Below are positions 51,595 through 60,161 of a stretch of 64,000 nt of DNA, piece by piece (positions within the stretch are counted from its first letter, which is position 1; each line of letters opens with the position of its first letter). The notes under the pieces are model-generated. The model had not been told where the DNA came from. It did no database searches and saw only the letters and a program-made list of their open reading frames with translations. The position numbers were made by a program, and so were the translations under genes. This DNA is from Caldilineaceae bacterium (GTDB lineage: Bacteria > Chloroflexota > Anaerolineae > Caldilineales > Caldilineaceae): assembly GCA_020634815.1 (NCBI GenBank), contig JACKBA010000024.1, positions 1 through 64,000 on the forward strand, given 5' to 3'.

Positions 51595-51914
51595 GGAGGG
51601 GCGAGTTGCGAGGGCCGAGGGGCGAAACGCGGACCGGCGCGTACTTCGCGCTGGGCGGAAGGTCACTTGTCGTCCTGGTGTGACGCCAGCAGCGAAGTTG
51701 ACCAGCCCGGCTCGCCTGCGCTAAGCTGGCTTCAGGTCGCCCTCTACCATCGGCGTCTCTGTATCTTTGAATCCACAGACTCAGGAATTCACGAGGCTCA
51801 CACAAAGCCGCCAAGAGCACAAAGCGCGCCATCTTCGACTTCGTGACTTTGTGCCTTGGTGTGAGGCAAAATCGTGAACTGCTGAGATTGAGTGAAGTAG
51901 GGTTGGTACCAACT
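51595..51914. other. Intergenic region with GC-rich and CAAAG-type repeat remnants
   Basis: 320 nt between cobS and pdxA. 51596-51640 carries GAGGGGCGA words like the heptamer tract at 48161. 51803-51853 is a palindromic CTCACACAAAG ... CTTTGTGCCTTGG element related to the 109-bp units. No gene is apparent. Confidence 0.55.
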
Positions 51915-52961
51915 ATGAGCGACACGACAAACCCTCTCCTGGCCATCACCATGGGCGACGGCGCCGGTATCGGGCCGGAGATTGTGGTCAAGGCGCTGAG
52001 CCGGCCGGAGGTGCGCGCCCTGTGCCGCCCGCTGGTCATCGGCGACGTGATGGCGCTCTACCGCAGCCTGCAATTCGTGCCGGACAGCGTGCGCCCGCGC
52101 GTCGTGCCGGTGGCGACGCCGGCGGAGGTCGACTGGGGCGACATGACGGCGATTCCGGTCCTCCAGCCCGGCGATGCGCTGGCGGATGTGAAGCCCGGCG
52201 AACTGTCGGCGGCGGCGGGACGCGGCGCGGTAGAGTATGTGCTGGCGGCGTGCGAGCTGGCGAAGCGCAGTGCAGTGGCGGGCATCGTGACCGCGCCGCT
52301 CAACAAGGAGGCCATGCGCCTGGCCGGCTATGCCTATCCGGGCCATACAGAGCTGCTGGCCGAGCAGTTCGGCGTCAAGCACTACTCGTTGGTGCTGTCG
52401 GCGCGCGGGCAATTCATCTTTCACGTCACCACGCATGTCTCGCTGCGCCGCGCCCTCGACCTGATTACCGGCGACCGCGTGCTCAGCCAGATCCGGCTGG
52501 CGCACCTGCTGGCCGGCGCGCTGGGCCAGGGCGAGCAGCCCATCGCCGTGGCCGGCGTCAACCCGCATGCCGGCGAAGGCGGTCTCTTTGGCGACGAGGA
52601 GATCACGACGATTGGGCCGGCGGTCAGCGCGGCGCAGGCGGAGGGGATTCCGGCAATCGGCCCGCTGCCGGCCGACGTGCTCTTCCCGCGCGCGGCGCAA
52701 GGGCGCTATCGTTTCGTGATTGCCATGTACCACGACCAGGGCCACGCCGTCTTCAAGACGCTCTATTTCGACGAGGGCGTCAATGTCACCGTGGGGCTGC
52801 CGACCATCCGCACGTCGGTCGACCACGGCACGGCCTTCGACATCGCGGGGCAGGGCATCGCCAGCGACGCCAGCCTGGTCGAGGCGATTCGCCTGGCCGC
52901 GCAACTGGGGCCGAAGTGGGCGGAAATCCACGCCGCCGCGCAGCTTGCCGTGGCGGAGTGA
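51915..52961 (+). CDS. pdxA: 4-hydroxythreonine-4-phosphate dehydrogenase
   Basis: Protein of 348 residues. PdxA features: 'MGDGAGIGPEIVVKALSRPE', 'VTAPLNKEAMRLAGYAYPGH', His in 'HTELLAEQFGVKHYSLVLSA' and 'HVTTHVSLRRALDLI', 'VAGVNPHAGEGGLFGDEEI', and 'FVIAMYHDQGHAVFKTLYFD' then 'TIRTSVDHGTAFDIAGQGIA'. It oxidises 4-phosphohydroxy-threonine in vitamin B6 synthesis; PdxA2-type paralogues act on D-threonate or erythronate phosphate, so substrate should be held open in the absence of pdxJ. ATG 51915 is taken because residues 1-10 align with the family; the upstream frame is a repeat. Confidence 0.92.
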   Translation: MSDTTNPLLAITMGDGAGIGPEIVVKALSRPEVRALCRPLVIGDVMALYRSLQFVPDSVRPRVVPVATPAEVDWGDMTAIPVLQPGDALADVKPGELSAAAGRGAVEYVLAACELAKRSAVAGIVTAPLNKEAMRLAGYAYPGHTELLAEQFGVKHYSLVLSARGQFIFHVTTHVSLRRALDLITGDRVLSQIRLAHLLAGALGQGEQPIAVAGVNPHAGEGGLFGDEEITTIGPAVSAAQAEGIPAIGPLPADVLFPRAAQGRYRFVIAMYHDQGHAVFKTLYFDEGVNVTVGLPTIRTSVDHGTAFDIAGQGIASDASLVEAIRLAAQLGPKWAEIHAAAQLAVAE

Positions 52962-52985
52962 ATCAGCGGATTTGATCAGTAAAGA

Positions 52986-53095
52986 GACTGATTGACGCAG
53001 AGGTGCAGAGATACAGAGGAGCGCAGAGAGAAACGCTGAGATAATCGTATCTTTTCTCTGCGAAACTCTGCTCCTCCGCGTCTCTGCGTCAAGTG
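52986..53095. repeat. Palindromic CGCAGAG-type element between convergent genes
   Basis: Left arm from about 52991 (TTGACGCAGAGGTGCAGAG) and right arm to 53093 (CTCCGCGTCTCTGCGTCAA) are complementary with mismatches over about 40 nt. It fills the gap between pdxA (plus) and the CBS gene (minus), so it can end transcription of both. Confidence 0.8.
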
Positions 53096-54370
53096 TTACT
53101 CGCTGCCCAGCAGCCAATTCAGCAGGCTGGCGCGGCCCAGCAGCCCGACCAGGCGGCCATCGCTGTCGACGACCGGCAGGCGCTTGATCTGCTTCTGGAG
53201 CATGACGCGCAGCGCCGCGGCCGGCTCGGCATCGGCGCGCACGGTGATGAGCGGCACGGTCATGAGGTCGGCGGCAGTCTCCGTGGGGTCGAGGCGCAGG
53301 CGCGCGCCGGCACGCTGCCCGGTCATGATGCCGCGCAGACGGGCGACGAAATCGGGCTGCTCGGCCGCGCGGCTGCGGCGCAGCAGGTCGCCGTCGCTGA
53401 TGATGCCGATGGGGCGGCGCTCGTCGTCTACCACGACCACGCGCAACTGGCGGCTCTCCTCCAGCGCGGCCAGCACGCTCTCCGCCGAGGCCAGCGGGCC
53501 AACCGCCGGTGCGTTGGGATCGGCCAGGTCGGCTAGCGTGGCGCCGCTACGCGGGAGCGCCGGCGCTTCCTCCGCGCCGCCGTGGTGATACTCGGCGCTG
53601 CGTAGGATGTCCAGCCGGCTGACCAGCCCCACCAGGCGGCCCGCCGCGTCGACGACCGGCAGCCGCTTGAGGTGGCGGTCGGCCATGCGGCTGACGGCCG
53701 TGCGCACCGGTTCGTCGGCGGCGATACTCACCACGGGCTGCGTCATGATGTCGGCGGCGACCTGGTGCTGATTCTGTAGCTTCTGGAATTGGCGGCGCAC
53801 CTGCTCGGCCGTCAGCCCGGCCTGCAAGCCCAGCCGTGCATCGAGACCGGCGCGGCGCAACAGGTCGCCGTCGCTGATAATACCGGCGAGCACGCCTGCG
53901 TCGTCGACGACCGGCACGCTGCGATAGCCGCGGCGTAGGAGCAGGGTGACGATCTCAGCGACCGGCGCGGTCGTCGCCACCGACGTCACCGCCGAGCGCA
54001 TGACGGCCTGCACGGGCAGATCGAGCAGGTTGGCGCTGCGCCCGGCGGCGTACTGCACCACATCCACCGTCTCGACGGTGATCAACCCGTCCTCGACCAG
54101 GGCGCGCACCGCAGGCAGCAGCCGTTCGACCACCTCGGGCTGGTCGACCCACTCGACGCGCAACGGCAGGTCGGCCGAGAGGGTGACGAGGTTTGCGGTG
54201 CGGATGCGGCTGTGCGCGCCAAAGCCGGCCAGGCCGCGCGTCACGGTTGCCCCGGCCGCGCCTTCCTTGCGCAGCAATTCCAACAGCGCAGTGTAGAGCG
54301 GCTTGCCCTGGTGGCGGTTGTCCTCGCCAATATAGATCGTGACGTGGCTGGCCTTCCCGTGCAGTTGCAT
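53096..54370 (-). CDS. DUF190 domain plus four CBS domains
   Basis: Protein of 424 residues. The N-terminal ~100 residues match DUF190 ('VTIYIGEDNRHQGKPLYTAL', 'KEGAAGATVTRGLAGFGAHS'). Two pairs of CBS domains follow: 'VMRSAVTSVATTAPVAEIVT', 'RSVPVVDDAGVLAGIISDGD', 'RLPVVDAAGRLVGLVSRLDI', 'IGIISDGDLLRRSRAAEQPD' and the last 'RLPVVDSDGRLVGLLGRASL'. Such Bateman modules bind adenine nucleotides. DUF190 occurs near CrcB fluoride channels in many bacteria, as here (crcB lies upstream by about 180 nt). A joint role in ion or fluoride response is plausible but not proved. ATG 54370 has TGGAGGTGATCGCT upstream. Confidence 0.9.
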   Translation of the reverse strand: MQLHGKASHVTIYIGEDNRHQGKPLYTALLELLRKEGAAGATVTRGLAGFGAHSRIRTANLVTLSADLPLRVEWVDQPEVVERLLPAVRALVEDGLITVETVDVVQYAAGRSANLLDLPVQAVMRSAVTSVATTAPVAEIVTLLLRRGYRSVPVVDDAGVLAGIISDGDLLRRAGLDARLGLQAGLTAEQVRRQFQKLQNQHQVAADIMTQPVVSIAADEPVRTAVSRMADRHLKRLPVVDAAGRLVGLVSRLDILRSAEYHHGGAEEAPALPRSGATLADLADPNAPAVGPLASAESVLAALEESRQLRVVVVDDERRPIGIISDGDLLRRSRAAEQPDFVARLRGIMTGQRAGARLRLDPTETAADLMTVPLITVRADAEPAAALRVMLQKQIKRLPVVDSDGRLVGLLGRASLLNWLLGSE

Positions 54371-54412
54371 AGCGATCACCTCCAGTTGTTCCCATTCAGC
54401 CTGGGGACTATA

Positions 54413-54531
54413 GGCCACGGATTAGGCGGATTCTCACGGATTTCATGCGATAAGCGTTCGGATTTATCCGCTCTATCCGCCGAATCCGCCGAATCCGCGG
54501 TCTATTCTTCCGTGGTTTATCTCTCCGATAC
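54413..54531. repeat. Palindromic CGGATT-family element
   Basis: Left arm CCACGGATTAGGCGGATTCT (from 54415) and right arm ending CCGAATCCGCGGTCTATTC (to about 54507) are largely complementary; a second copy CTTCCGTGG follows at 54508-54516. It lies in the gap between crcB and the CBS gene on the minus strand. Confidence 0.75.
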
Positions 54532-54551
54532 CCTAAACAATCGACTCCGGT

Positions 54552-54935
54552 TCAGAGCGACGCGAGCCAGCGGGCGGCGAGGACGCCGGTGTAGGCGGCG
54601 AGCAGGCCCACGGCGTTGTTGGCCAGCACGTTGGCCAGCGCCAGGCCGAGGCTGCCGTCGCGCAGCAGGAAGAGTGTCTCGACGGAGAAGGACGAAAAGG
54701 TTGTGAATGCGCCGAGAAAGCCGACGGTGAGCATGAGGCGCACTTCGGTCGAGACGGCCAGCCGCTCCGTCGTCAGGATCACGATCAGGCCGAGCAGAAA
54801 GCTGCCGGCAATGTTGACGATGAGCGTGCCGTAGGGGAAGCCGGTGCCCAGCGTGCGCGCGGCCCACTGTCCCACCAGGTAGCGCGCATTGGCGCCGAAG
54901 ATGGCACCCGCCGCGATCCAGATCATCTGCTGCAT
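54552..54935 (-). CDS. crcB: CrcB fluoride channel
   Basis: Protein of 127 residues with four membrane helices. Fluoride-channel (Fluc) signatures are 'GAIFGANARYLVGQWAA', 'YGTLIVNIAGSFLLGLI', the dimer-pore motif 'GFLGAFTTFSSFSVETLFLL' and 'NVLANNAVGLLAAYTGVL'. It lets fluoride out of the cytoplasm. It is a single Fluc gene, so a homodimer is expected. No fluoride-riboswitch pattern is recognised upstream. Start ATG 54935 has GAGGAGGAG 14 nt upstream. Confidence 0.93.
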   Translation of the reverse strand: MQQMIWIAAGAIFGANARYLVGQWAARTLGTGFPYGTLIVNIAGSFLLGLIVILTTERLAVSTEVRLMLTVGFLGAFTTFSSFSVETLFLLRDGSLGLALANVLANNAVGLLAAYTGVLAARWLASL

Positions 54936-55069
54936 CGTTTTTCCACCTTCGACTCCTCCTCGCGGGCGCGACGCTCGTACGCTGTGGCTGCACAGGACGG
55001 GCGTGCGGGGTCAAAACCCGGGCGCCGGCCGCGCTTGCAGCCTTGTGCGGATTCTGCGATCATTCATCT

Positions 55070-55750
55070 ATGATCCGACTGCTGATCTCGCTGGTGCCGA
55101 TGGCGCTGGGGCTGGCGCTCAGCCCGGTCCCCATCATCGCCGTGATTCTCATGCTCTTCTCGCGGCGGGCGAAGGTCAACGCGTCGCTCTTTGCCGCAAC
55201 CTGGGTGCTCTCCATGGCTGTCCTGGGCAGCCTCGCTATCTTCGTGCTCGGCGACAACGAGTTCGTAGAACAGGATACCACCAAGACGGGCGGTAGCATC
55301 GCCGCACTGATCTTCGGCGCGCTCTTCCTGGCCTACGGCGCCTTCCTCTGGCTGCGCCGGCCGCGCCAACAGGATGCCGTGAAGACACCGCGCTGGCTCG
55401 AACTGCTCGACGACATCCCGCCGTATCTGGTCGTCGGCGTGGGGCTGACCGGCGTTCTCTTCAATGCCAAGAACCTGCCCCTCTTTCTGGCCGCCGTGAG
55501 GCGTATCCTGGCGGCAGATCTCCCGCTGATCGACAGCTTCATCGCCCTGGCCATTTTCATCGCCTTGGCTTCGGTGACCGTCGTAACGCCCATCGTGCTC
55601 TTCCTGGCGGGCGGCGAGCGCATGCACGCCCGGCTGGAAAGGATGCGCGCATGGCTCACGCGCTACAATGAAGCGATCCTGGGCGTTGTCTTCATGATCA
55701 TGGGCGCCGTCCTGGTGCTCGACAACGCCGCCGCGCTGGCCGGCTTCTGA
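55070..55750 (+). CDS. GAP/Sap-family (LysE-like) membrane protein
   Basis: Protein of 226 residues. Six membrane helices begin with 'ISLVPMALGLALSPVPIIAV' and include 'LFAATWVLSMAVLGSLAIFV', 'IAALIFGALFLAYGAFLWL', 'DDIPPYLVVGVGLTGVLFNA' and 'AILGVVFMIMGAVLVLDNAA'. The fold and the 'SPVPI' start match the Sap/GAP family (peptidoglycolipid-addressing proteins of Mycobacteria), of LysE superfamily ancestry. A role in lipid or small-molecule export is inferred. The ribosome site is poor. Confidence 0.75.
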   Translation: MIRLLISLVPMALGLALSPVPIIAVILMLFSRRAKVNASLFAATWVLSMAVLGSLAIFVLGDNEFVEQDTTKTGGSIAALIFGALFLAYGAFLWLRRPRQQDAVKTPRWLELLDDIPPYLVVGVGLTGVLFNAKNLPLFLAAVRRILAADLPLIDSFIALAIFIALASVTVVTPIVLFLAGGERMHARLERMRAWLTRYNEAILGVVFMIMGAVLVLDNAAALAGF

Positions 55751-55777
55751 CCGGCGCCGCGATCTCGCCGTCCGATC

Positions 55778-57736
55778 TCACGGCACGGCCGTCACCCCGC
55801 CGGGCACGCCCACGAACTGATTCGTGACGATCTCCAGGCTCTCCGGCGAACCGACCACCGTTATCCAATCGCCCACCTGCAAGCGCGAGTACCCGTGCGA
55901 GACCAGCATCCCGCCCCCGCGCCGGATCGAGAGGATCAGCACGTCGAGCGGCAGGCGCAGTTCGCGCACCATGAGCCCTTCCAGCGCCGGGTTGCGCATC
56001 TCGATGTCGACGATGCTCTGATGTTCCTCCATGCCCAGCAGCAGCGACGTGGCGACCGGCGTGCGCACGAACTGGTCGAGCAGCCCGACCATGGCGGTCG
56101 ACGGCTCCACGATAATGACACCCAGAGCGCGTAACTGGTCAAAGTTGTCGCGTTCGCTCATGCGCGCGACCAGGCGCTCCGTGCCGAAGTGCTCGTAGGC
56201 CGTCTGGCAGACGAGCGTGTTCTCGGCGTTGGAGAGCATGGTGACGATGGCATCGGCGCGCTCCGCTTCCAGCGCGTGCATCGTCTCCAAGCTCAACTCC
56301 TGGATCGGCGTGATGTTGACGCCGGCGCTGTCGAGGTCGGGTCGGGTGCCGGCCTGGCGCGAGGCGATACGCACGTGCCAACCCTGGCTCGTGAGCAGCC
56401 GTGCCAGCGCCACCGACTGCCCTTCCAGCCCGAAGATGAGCGCGCGCCACTCGCGGTCGTCGCCGGCGGTGCCGTGGCCGCGGCCGTGCGCCTCGCCGAC
56501 GCGGTTGATGGCCGCCTTGAAGAGCGGCGGGCCGACAAGCTGGCTCACGACGATCACCGAAATCACCAGCGTGGCGAAGGAGCCGCCCCACTCCGGATAC
56601 GCGACGGAGACCTCTTTGGCCAGACCCAGGCCGACGCCGGCCTGCGTGATGAAGGTCATCCAACTCATCCGGTTGTAGGGCATTGGATCGCGGGCCGCAA
56701 CGCCGCCGGCAAACGAACCGGCGTAGATCGCCACAAGGCGTGCCAGGAAGAGCGCGACGGCGATGGGCCAGGTTTGCGCCAGCACGTCGAGCGCCAGGCT
56801 GGCGCCGGTGAGGGTGAAGAAGACCACATAGATGGGCGGGCTGACTTCCTCGAGGATGCGCATGAATTCGGTGCGATAGGGGGTGTAGTTGGCCAGTACG
56901 AAGCTGGCGATCAGGCAGATGAGCAGCGGCTCAAGGAAAAGCTCGAAGGGCAGGTAGGCCGCAGAGAAATCGCGCACGGCGTGGGCGGCGGTGAAGACGC
57001 CAAAGCCGATGATCACCAGCAGCGTGCCCTTGCCCCACTGGCCGGCATGGCGCGCCATGATCAGGGCCAGCAGGCGCCCGACCAGGTAGCCGAGCCCGAC
57101 TTCGATGGCGATTTCGAGCAGCAGAATGCCCACGAATTGCAGATCGAAGGGCAGGTTGCTGAGCAGCGCGTCGACGACGGAGGAGTTGACGGCGAAGAGC
57201 GCGATCACCAGCACGTCGGTGATCATGGTCACGCCGAGCACCATCTGCGTGAAGGGGCCGCGCGCGCGCAGTTCGTTGATGATGGCGATGGCGGACGAGG
57301 GCGATCGCGCAATGAGAATCGTGCCGGCGAGCGCGGCGACGGCGGCGCGTGCCGCAACCGGCATCGCCTCCAGGTAGGGCAGCCAGCCCGACAGCAGGAA
57401 GAGCACCACCGCCACCACCAGCGGGATGGCGATGACGTTGCCGGCCGTCACCCACAGGATCGACTTCATGCGGCTGCGCAGTTCGCGCAGGTAGAGTTCG
57501 GCGCCGGCGGCAAAGGCGATGATGGCCAGGGAGATTTCGTCGACAAAGCGCAGTTCCTCGCCGACGCCCTTGGGGAGCAGGCCGAGCACGAAAGGGCCGA
57601 CCAGGATGCCGGTAAAGAGAAAACCGGAAATCAGCGGCAGGCGAAAGCGGGCAAAGAGCGCACCGATCTGGCGCGAGGCCATGGCCAGAATCAGGAAACT
57701 GAGTAGAACTGCGACGATGCCAATTGCATTGCTCAT
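55778..57736 (-). CDS. CPA2-family cation:proton antiporter with TrkA-N domain
   Basis: Protein of 652 residues. The N-terminal ~400 residues have about 12 helices of the CPA2 (KefB-like) fold with 'GFLFTGILVGPFVLGLLPKG', 'AIIAFAAGAELYLRELRSRM' and the conserved 'TILIARSPSSAIAIINELRA'. After 'GDDREWRALIFGLEGQSVAL' comes a TrkA-N nucleotide-binding domain, and the C-terminal ~90 residues look like a TrkA-C domain ('LDVLILSIRRGGGMLVSHGY'). It exchanges K+ or Na+ for protons. Start ATG 57736 is chosen over longer in-frame starts because the residues fit the family; no strong ribosome site is seen. Confidence 0.88.
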   Translation of the reverse strand: MSNAIGIVAVLLSFLILAMASRQIGALFARFRLPLISGFLFTGILVGPFVLGLLPKGVGEELRFVDEISLAIIAFAAGAELYLRELRSRMKSILWVTAGNVIAIPLVVAVVLFLLSGWLPYLEAMPVAARAAVAALAGTILIARSPSSAIAIINELRARGPFTQMVLGVTMITDVLVIALFAVNSSVVDALLSNLPFDLQFVGILLLEIAIEVGLGYLVGRLLALIMARHAGQWGKGTLLVIIGFGVFTAAHAVRDFSAAYLPFELFLEPLLICLIASFVLANYTPYRTEFMRILEEVSPPIYVVFFTLTGASLALDVLAQTWPIAVALFLARLVAIYAGSFAGGVAARDPMPYNRMSWMTFITQAGVGLGLAKEVSVAYPEWGGSFATLVISVIVVSQLVGPPLFKAAINRVGEAHGRGHGTAGDDREWRALIFGLEGQSVALARLLTSQGWHVRIASRQAGTRPDLDSAGVNITPIQELSLETMHALEAERADAIVTMLSNAENTLVCQTAYEHFGTERLVARMSERDNFDQLRALGVIIVEPSTAMVGLLDQFVRTPVATSLLLGMEEHQSIVDIEMRNPALEGLMVRELRLPLDVLILSIRRGGGMLVSHGYSRLQVGDWITVVGSPESLEIVTNQFVGVPGGVTAVP

Positions 57737-57862
57737 GGGCGTGGTGTCGGGTCGTGTGGAAGCCGGATTGGGTGCGCCAGTGGTGTCAGTATACCGCACA
57801 GCCAGCGCCGGGCGAAGCATCGCGCAGCACTGTTCTTGTGGTGCTGTGCTTGCGGTGCGACG

Positions 57863-57890
57863 CAAAACTGGCGCCCGTGCGGGCGCCAGT
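57863..57890 (-). terminator. GC-rich hairpin with T-run downstream of the LivK-like gene
   Basis: Arms 57867-57877 and 57880-57890 (ACTGGCGCCCG / CGGGCGCCAGT) pair perfectly. Read on the minus strand they are followed by TTTGCG. Placed 38 nt after the stop of the binding-protein gene. Confidence 0.75.
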
Positions 57891-57927
57891 CATCAGATGC
57901 GATAGAAAAAGGGCTGTAACATCAGGC

Positions 57928-59070
57928 TCAGTTGGCGACCTGCTGGAACTCGCTGTTCTCCACTTGGTAGATCCAGATCTGCGGGTTGACCAGGTCGCCA
58001 TCCGGCTCGAAGCGCAGCGAGTTGAGCAGCGTGTCGAACGAGTCGCTGCGCAGCTTCTCCTCGACGGCAGCGCGCTCGAGCGAGTTGGCCTTGCGCGCCG
58101 CCTCGGCCAGCACCTGCATGGCCACGTAGCCGTTGACCGAGTACGTGTCCGGGTTGCGGTACTCGACCGCCTGATACGCCTCGATCCATCGCTCGTCGGC
58201 GGCGTTGCGCGGGCTGGGCGCAAAGGCGTTGACGTACATGCCCTCGGCCGTGCCGTTCGCTTCGTCGATGGTGGCGGCAAGGAAGGCGCCATCGCTGGCC
58301 AGCATGGGCGCGTCGACGCCGGCTTCGATCAGGGCGGCGCGCAGATAGGGCGCCTCGATCTCATAGCCGGCATAGAAGATGGCATCGACGCCGGCGCTCT
58401 GCACCTGGGCTACTTCCTGGGTGTAGAGGCTCTGGCCTTCCTCGACCTCGATCTGGAGCGGCACCTGCACGCCCTTTGCCTCCAGGTCATTGACCAGCGA
58501 GGCGGCCAGCCCCTGGCCGTAGCCCGTGTTGTTGTAGAGTACGGCAATCTTGCCGGCGTTCAGCTTGTCGACGAGAAAGTCGGCGCTGACCTGGGCCTGG
58601 ACGCTGTCGTTGGCGTTGACGCGGAAAAAGTTCTCGTAGTTGCGTTCGGTCAGGCTCTGCTCGGAGGCGGTCGCCGAGACCACCACGATGGGCAGATCCT
58701 TGTAGACGCCCATGGCCGCCTCGGTCTGGCCGCTGTTGAGATGGCCGATGACGCCGAGCACGCGCTCGCCGCTGTCGATGGCCTGGCGGACCTCCTCGGT
58801 GCGCGCCAGGGCGACATCGCTGTCCGATTCGTCATCCAGCGGCCGCACGACGACGCGGTAACCAAGCAGCCCGCCGGCGTTGTTGATCTCCGCCGCAGCC
58901 AGCCGCACGCCACCCAGGATGGTCTGGCCGCCGTTGGCCTGGAAGCCGCTGAGCGGGACGGCCACGTAGACGACCACGTCGCCGCGGTCGGGCGCACCGC
59001 CGCCACCACAGGCAGCCGTCACCGCCAGTGCAATCACCAGGATTATTGCCAGGAAACGCTTGTTCATCAT
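57928..59070 (-). CDS. LivK-like (branched-chain amino-acid type) ABC binding lipoprotein
   Basis: Protein of 380 residues. Signal ending in lipobox 'VTAAC' (Cys about residue 21) followed by GGGG. The rest is a periplasmic-binding-protein-like fold of the type I (LivJ/receptor ligand-binding) family: 'YVAVPLSGFQANGGQTILGG', 'VLGVIGHLNSGQTEAAMGVY', 'VVVSATASEQSLTERNYENF', 'FRVNANDSVQAQVSADFLVD' and 'IAVLYNNTGYGQGLAASLVN'. It binds an amino acid or related ligand for an ABC importer, but no permease genes are near. The start is ATG 59070; 59067 is equally possible. Confidence 0.88.
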   Translation of the reverse strand: MMNKRFLAIILVIALAVTAACGGGGAPDRGDVVVYVAVPLSGFQANGGQTILGGVRLAAAEINNAGGLLGYRVVVRPLDDESDSDVALARTEEVRQAIDSGERVLGVIGHLNSGQTEAAMGVYKDLPIVVVSATASEQSLTERNYENFFRVNANDSVQAQVSADFLVDKLNAGKIAVLYNNTGYGQGLAASLVNDLEAKGVQVPLQIEVEEGQSLYTQEVAQVQSAGVDAIFYAGYEIEAPYLRAALIEAGVDAPMLASDGAFLAATIDEANGTAEGMYVNAFAPSPRNAADERWIEAYQAVEYRNPDTYSVNGYVAMQVLAEAARKANSLERAAVEEKLRSDSFDTLLNSLRFEPDGDLVNPQIWIYQVENSEFQQVAN

Positions 59071-59160
59071 GCCTCTACCCGCTATCTGGTTTCGTTCGTG
59101 TCTATCACAGGTGAGATGCCGCCAGTACAGGTTTGCATCAATCGACCAATGACTGGTAGT

Positions 59161-59318
59161 CGAGCGGCTGAAGCCGCCGCTACGGACCTACCGTAGAAAC
59201 GACTTCAGTCGTTTTGCCCGCTGCATCGAGCGGCTGAAGCCGCCACTACGGACCTACCGTAGCAACGACTTCAGTCGTTTTGTGCGCCGCAGCGAGCGGC
59301 TGAAGCCGCCACTACGGA
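59161..59318. repeat. Three-copy 66-bp tandem repeat of paired palindromes
   Basis: Units start at 59161, 59227 and 59293, each at CGAGCGGCTGAAGCCGCC. Each holds two palindromes, CGGCTGAAGCCG and ACGACTTCAGTCGT, joined by CTACGGACCTACCGTAG. The third copy is truncated and runs into the end of the coiled-coil protein gene (59312): its TAG stop and last codons come from the repeat. Confidence 0.9.
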
Positions 59319-60139
59319 CCTGCCGGCACCTGCGTGCCGTAATCGTAGACTTCGTTGAGGCTCGCGACCAGGTCGTCGAGCCGCTGCACCTGCTCCTGGA
59401 TGTCGGAGCGCAATCGCTCGGCGCGGCCGCTGTTGATCGCCTCGGCGTTCAGCAACTGCACCTGGCTGTAGACGGTGGCCAGCGCGGTCAAGCTCTGGTC
59501 CATCTGCAACTGTGCCTGCTGCATGCGCGCGTCGAGTTGGCGCAAGGTCTGCCACTGGGTACTCTTGCTCGCAATCACCTGGTCGAGCTGCTGCTGCACG
59601 CCGGCGTTCTGCTCGCGCTGGCGTTGCGCCGTCAGCGTCTGGAGTTCCTGCGGCAGATCGTTGCGCTCGCGCGCGAGCAGGTCGTCGGCCTGATAGGCGT
59701 CGAGGCGCAGGGCAAGCTGGTAGATGTTGCTCACCCACTCGCTAAGCTGGTTGGCAGCGTCCTCCAGCCGGTCGCGGATCAGACCCGCCTGCTGCTTGCG
59801 CACCTGTATCTCGATGCGTCGCTGGTACTCCAGCGCCTCCTCCAGTTCCTTGCGCAGCGCCTTGTCCTTGATCTGCTTCGGGTCGAACTTCTCCTGGTAG
59901 AGATCAAGCAGCACGCGCGCGTTGGTGTCGGCGTCGGAAATGCTGGAGTAGATGACCAGACCCAGCGCCACCAGGCCCAGCACCAGCCACAACTCGCGCG
60001 GCAGGCCCAACGGCCCGGGCGCCAGGAAATAGACGATCAGGGTCAACGCAATCACCGCCGCGCTCTCCCAGCGGAAGACGGCATATTGCAGGATGTTGTT
60101 GCGCGCCTGTTTCTGAACTTCCGAACGAATCTCTGACAT
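59312..60139 (-). CDS. Membrane-anchored coiled-coil protein, unknown
   Basis: Protein of 275 residues. Two hydrophobic segments near the N-terminus ('SAAVIALTLIVYFLAPGPLG' and 'LVLGLVALGLVIYSSI') are followed by a long Gln/Arg/Glu/Leu-rich coiled coil to the end ('EKFDPKQIKDKALRKELEEA', 'LQTLTAQRQREQNAGVQQQL'). The C-terminus is 'EVYDYGTQVPAGP', where the last residues and TAG stop overlap a 66-bp repeat. I do not recognise a named family. Position after SBP and SBP-VWA genes of the same strand, and near the PspA-like gene, suggests a membrane or envelope complex. ATG 60139 has a poor ribosome site. Confidence 0.7.
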   Translation of the reverse strand: MSEIRSEVQKQARNNILQYAVFRWESAAVIALTLIVYFLAPGPLGLPRELWLVLGLVALGLVIYSSISDADTNARVLLDLYQEKFDPKQIKDKALRKELEEALEYQRRIEIQVRKQQAGLIRDRLEDAANQLSEWVSNIYQLALRLDAYQADDLLARERNDLPQELQTLTAQRQREQNAGVQQQLDQVIASKSTQWQTLRQLDARMQQAQLQMDQSLTALATVYSQVQLLNAEAINSGRAERLRSDIQEQVQRLDDLVASLNEVYDYGTQVPAGP

Positions 60140-60161
60140 GGTCGCCACTACAAAGTCGTTG

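Noticed and set aside
54936..55069. Fluoride riboswitch upstream of crcB
   Set aside because: The short leader lacks the conserved fluoride-switch words; only a ribosome site is visible.
56189..57706. 505-residue plus-strand frame opposite the CPA2 antiporter
   Set aside because: Antisense shadow with low-complexity His/Asp/Gln composition; no family features.
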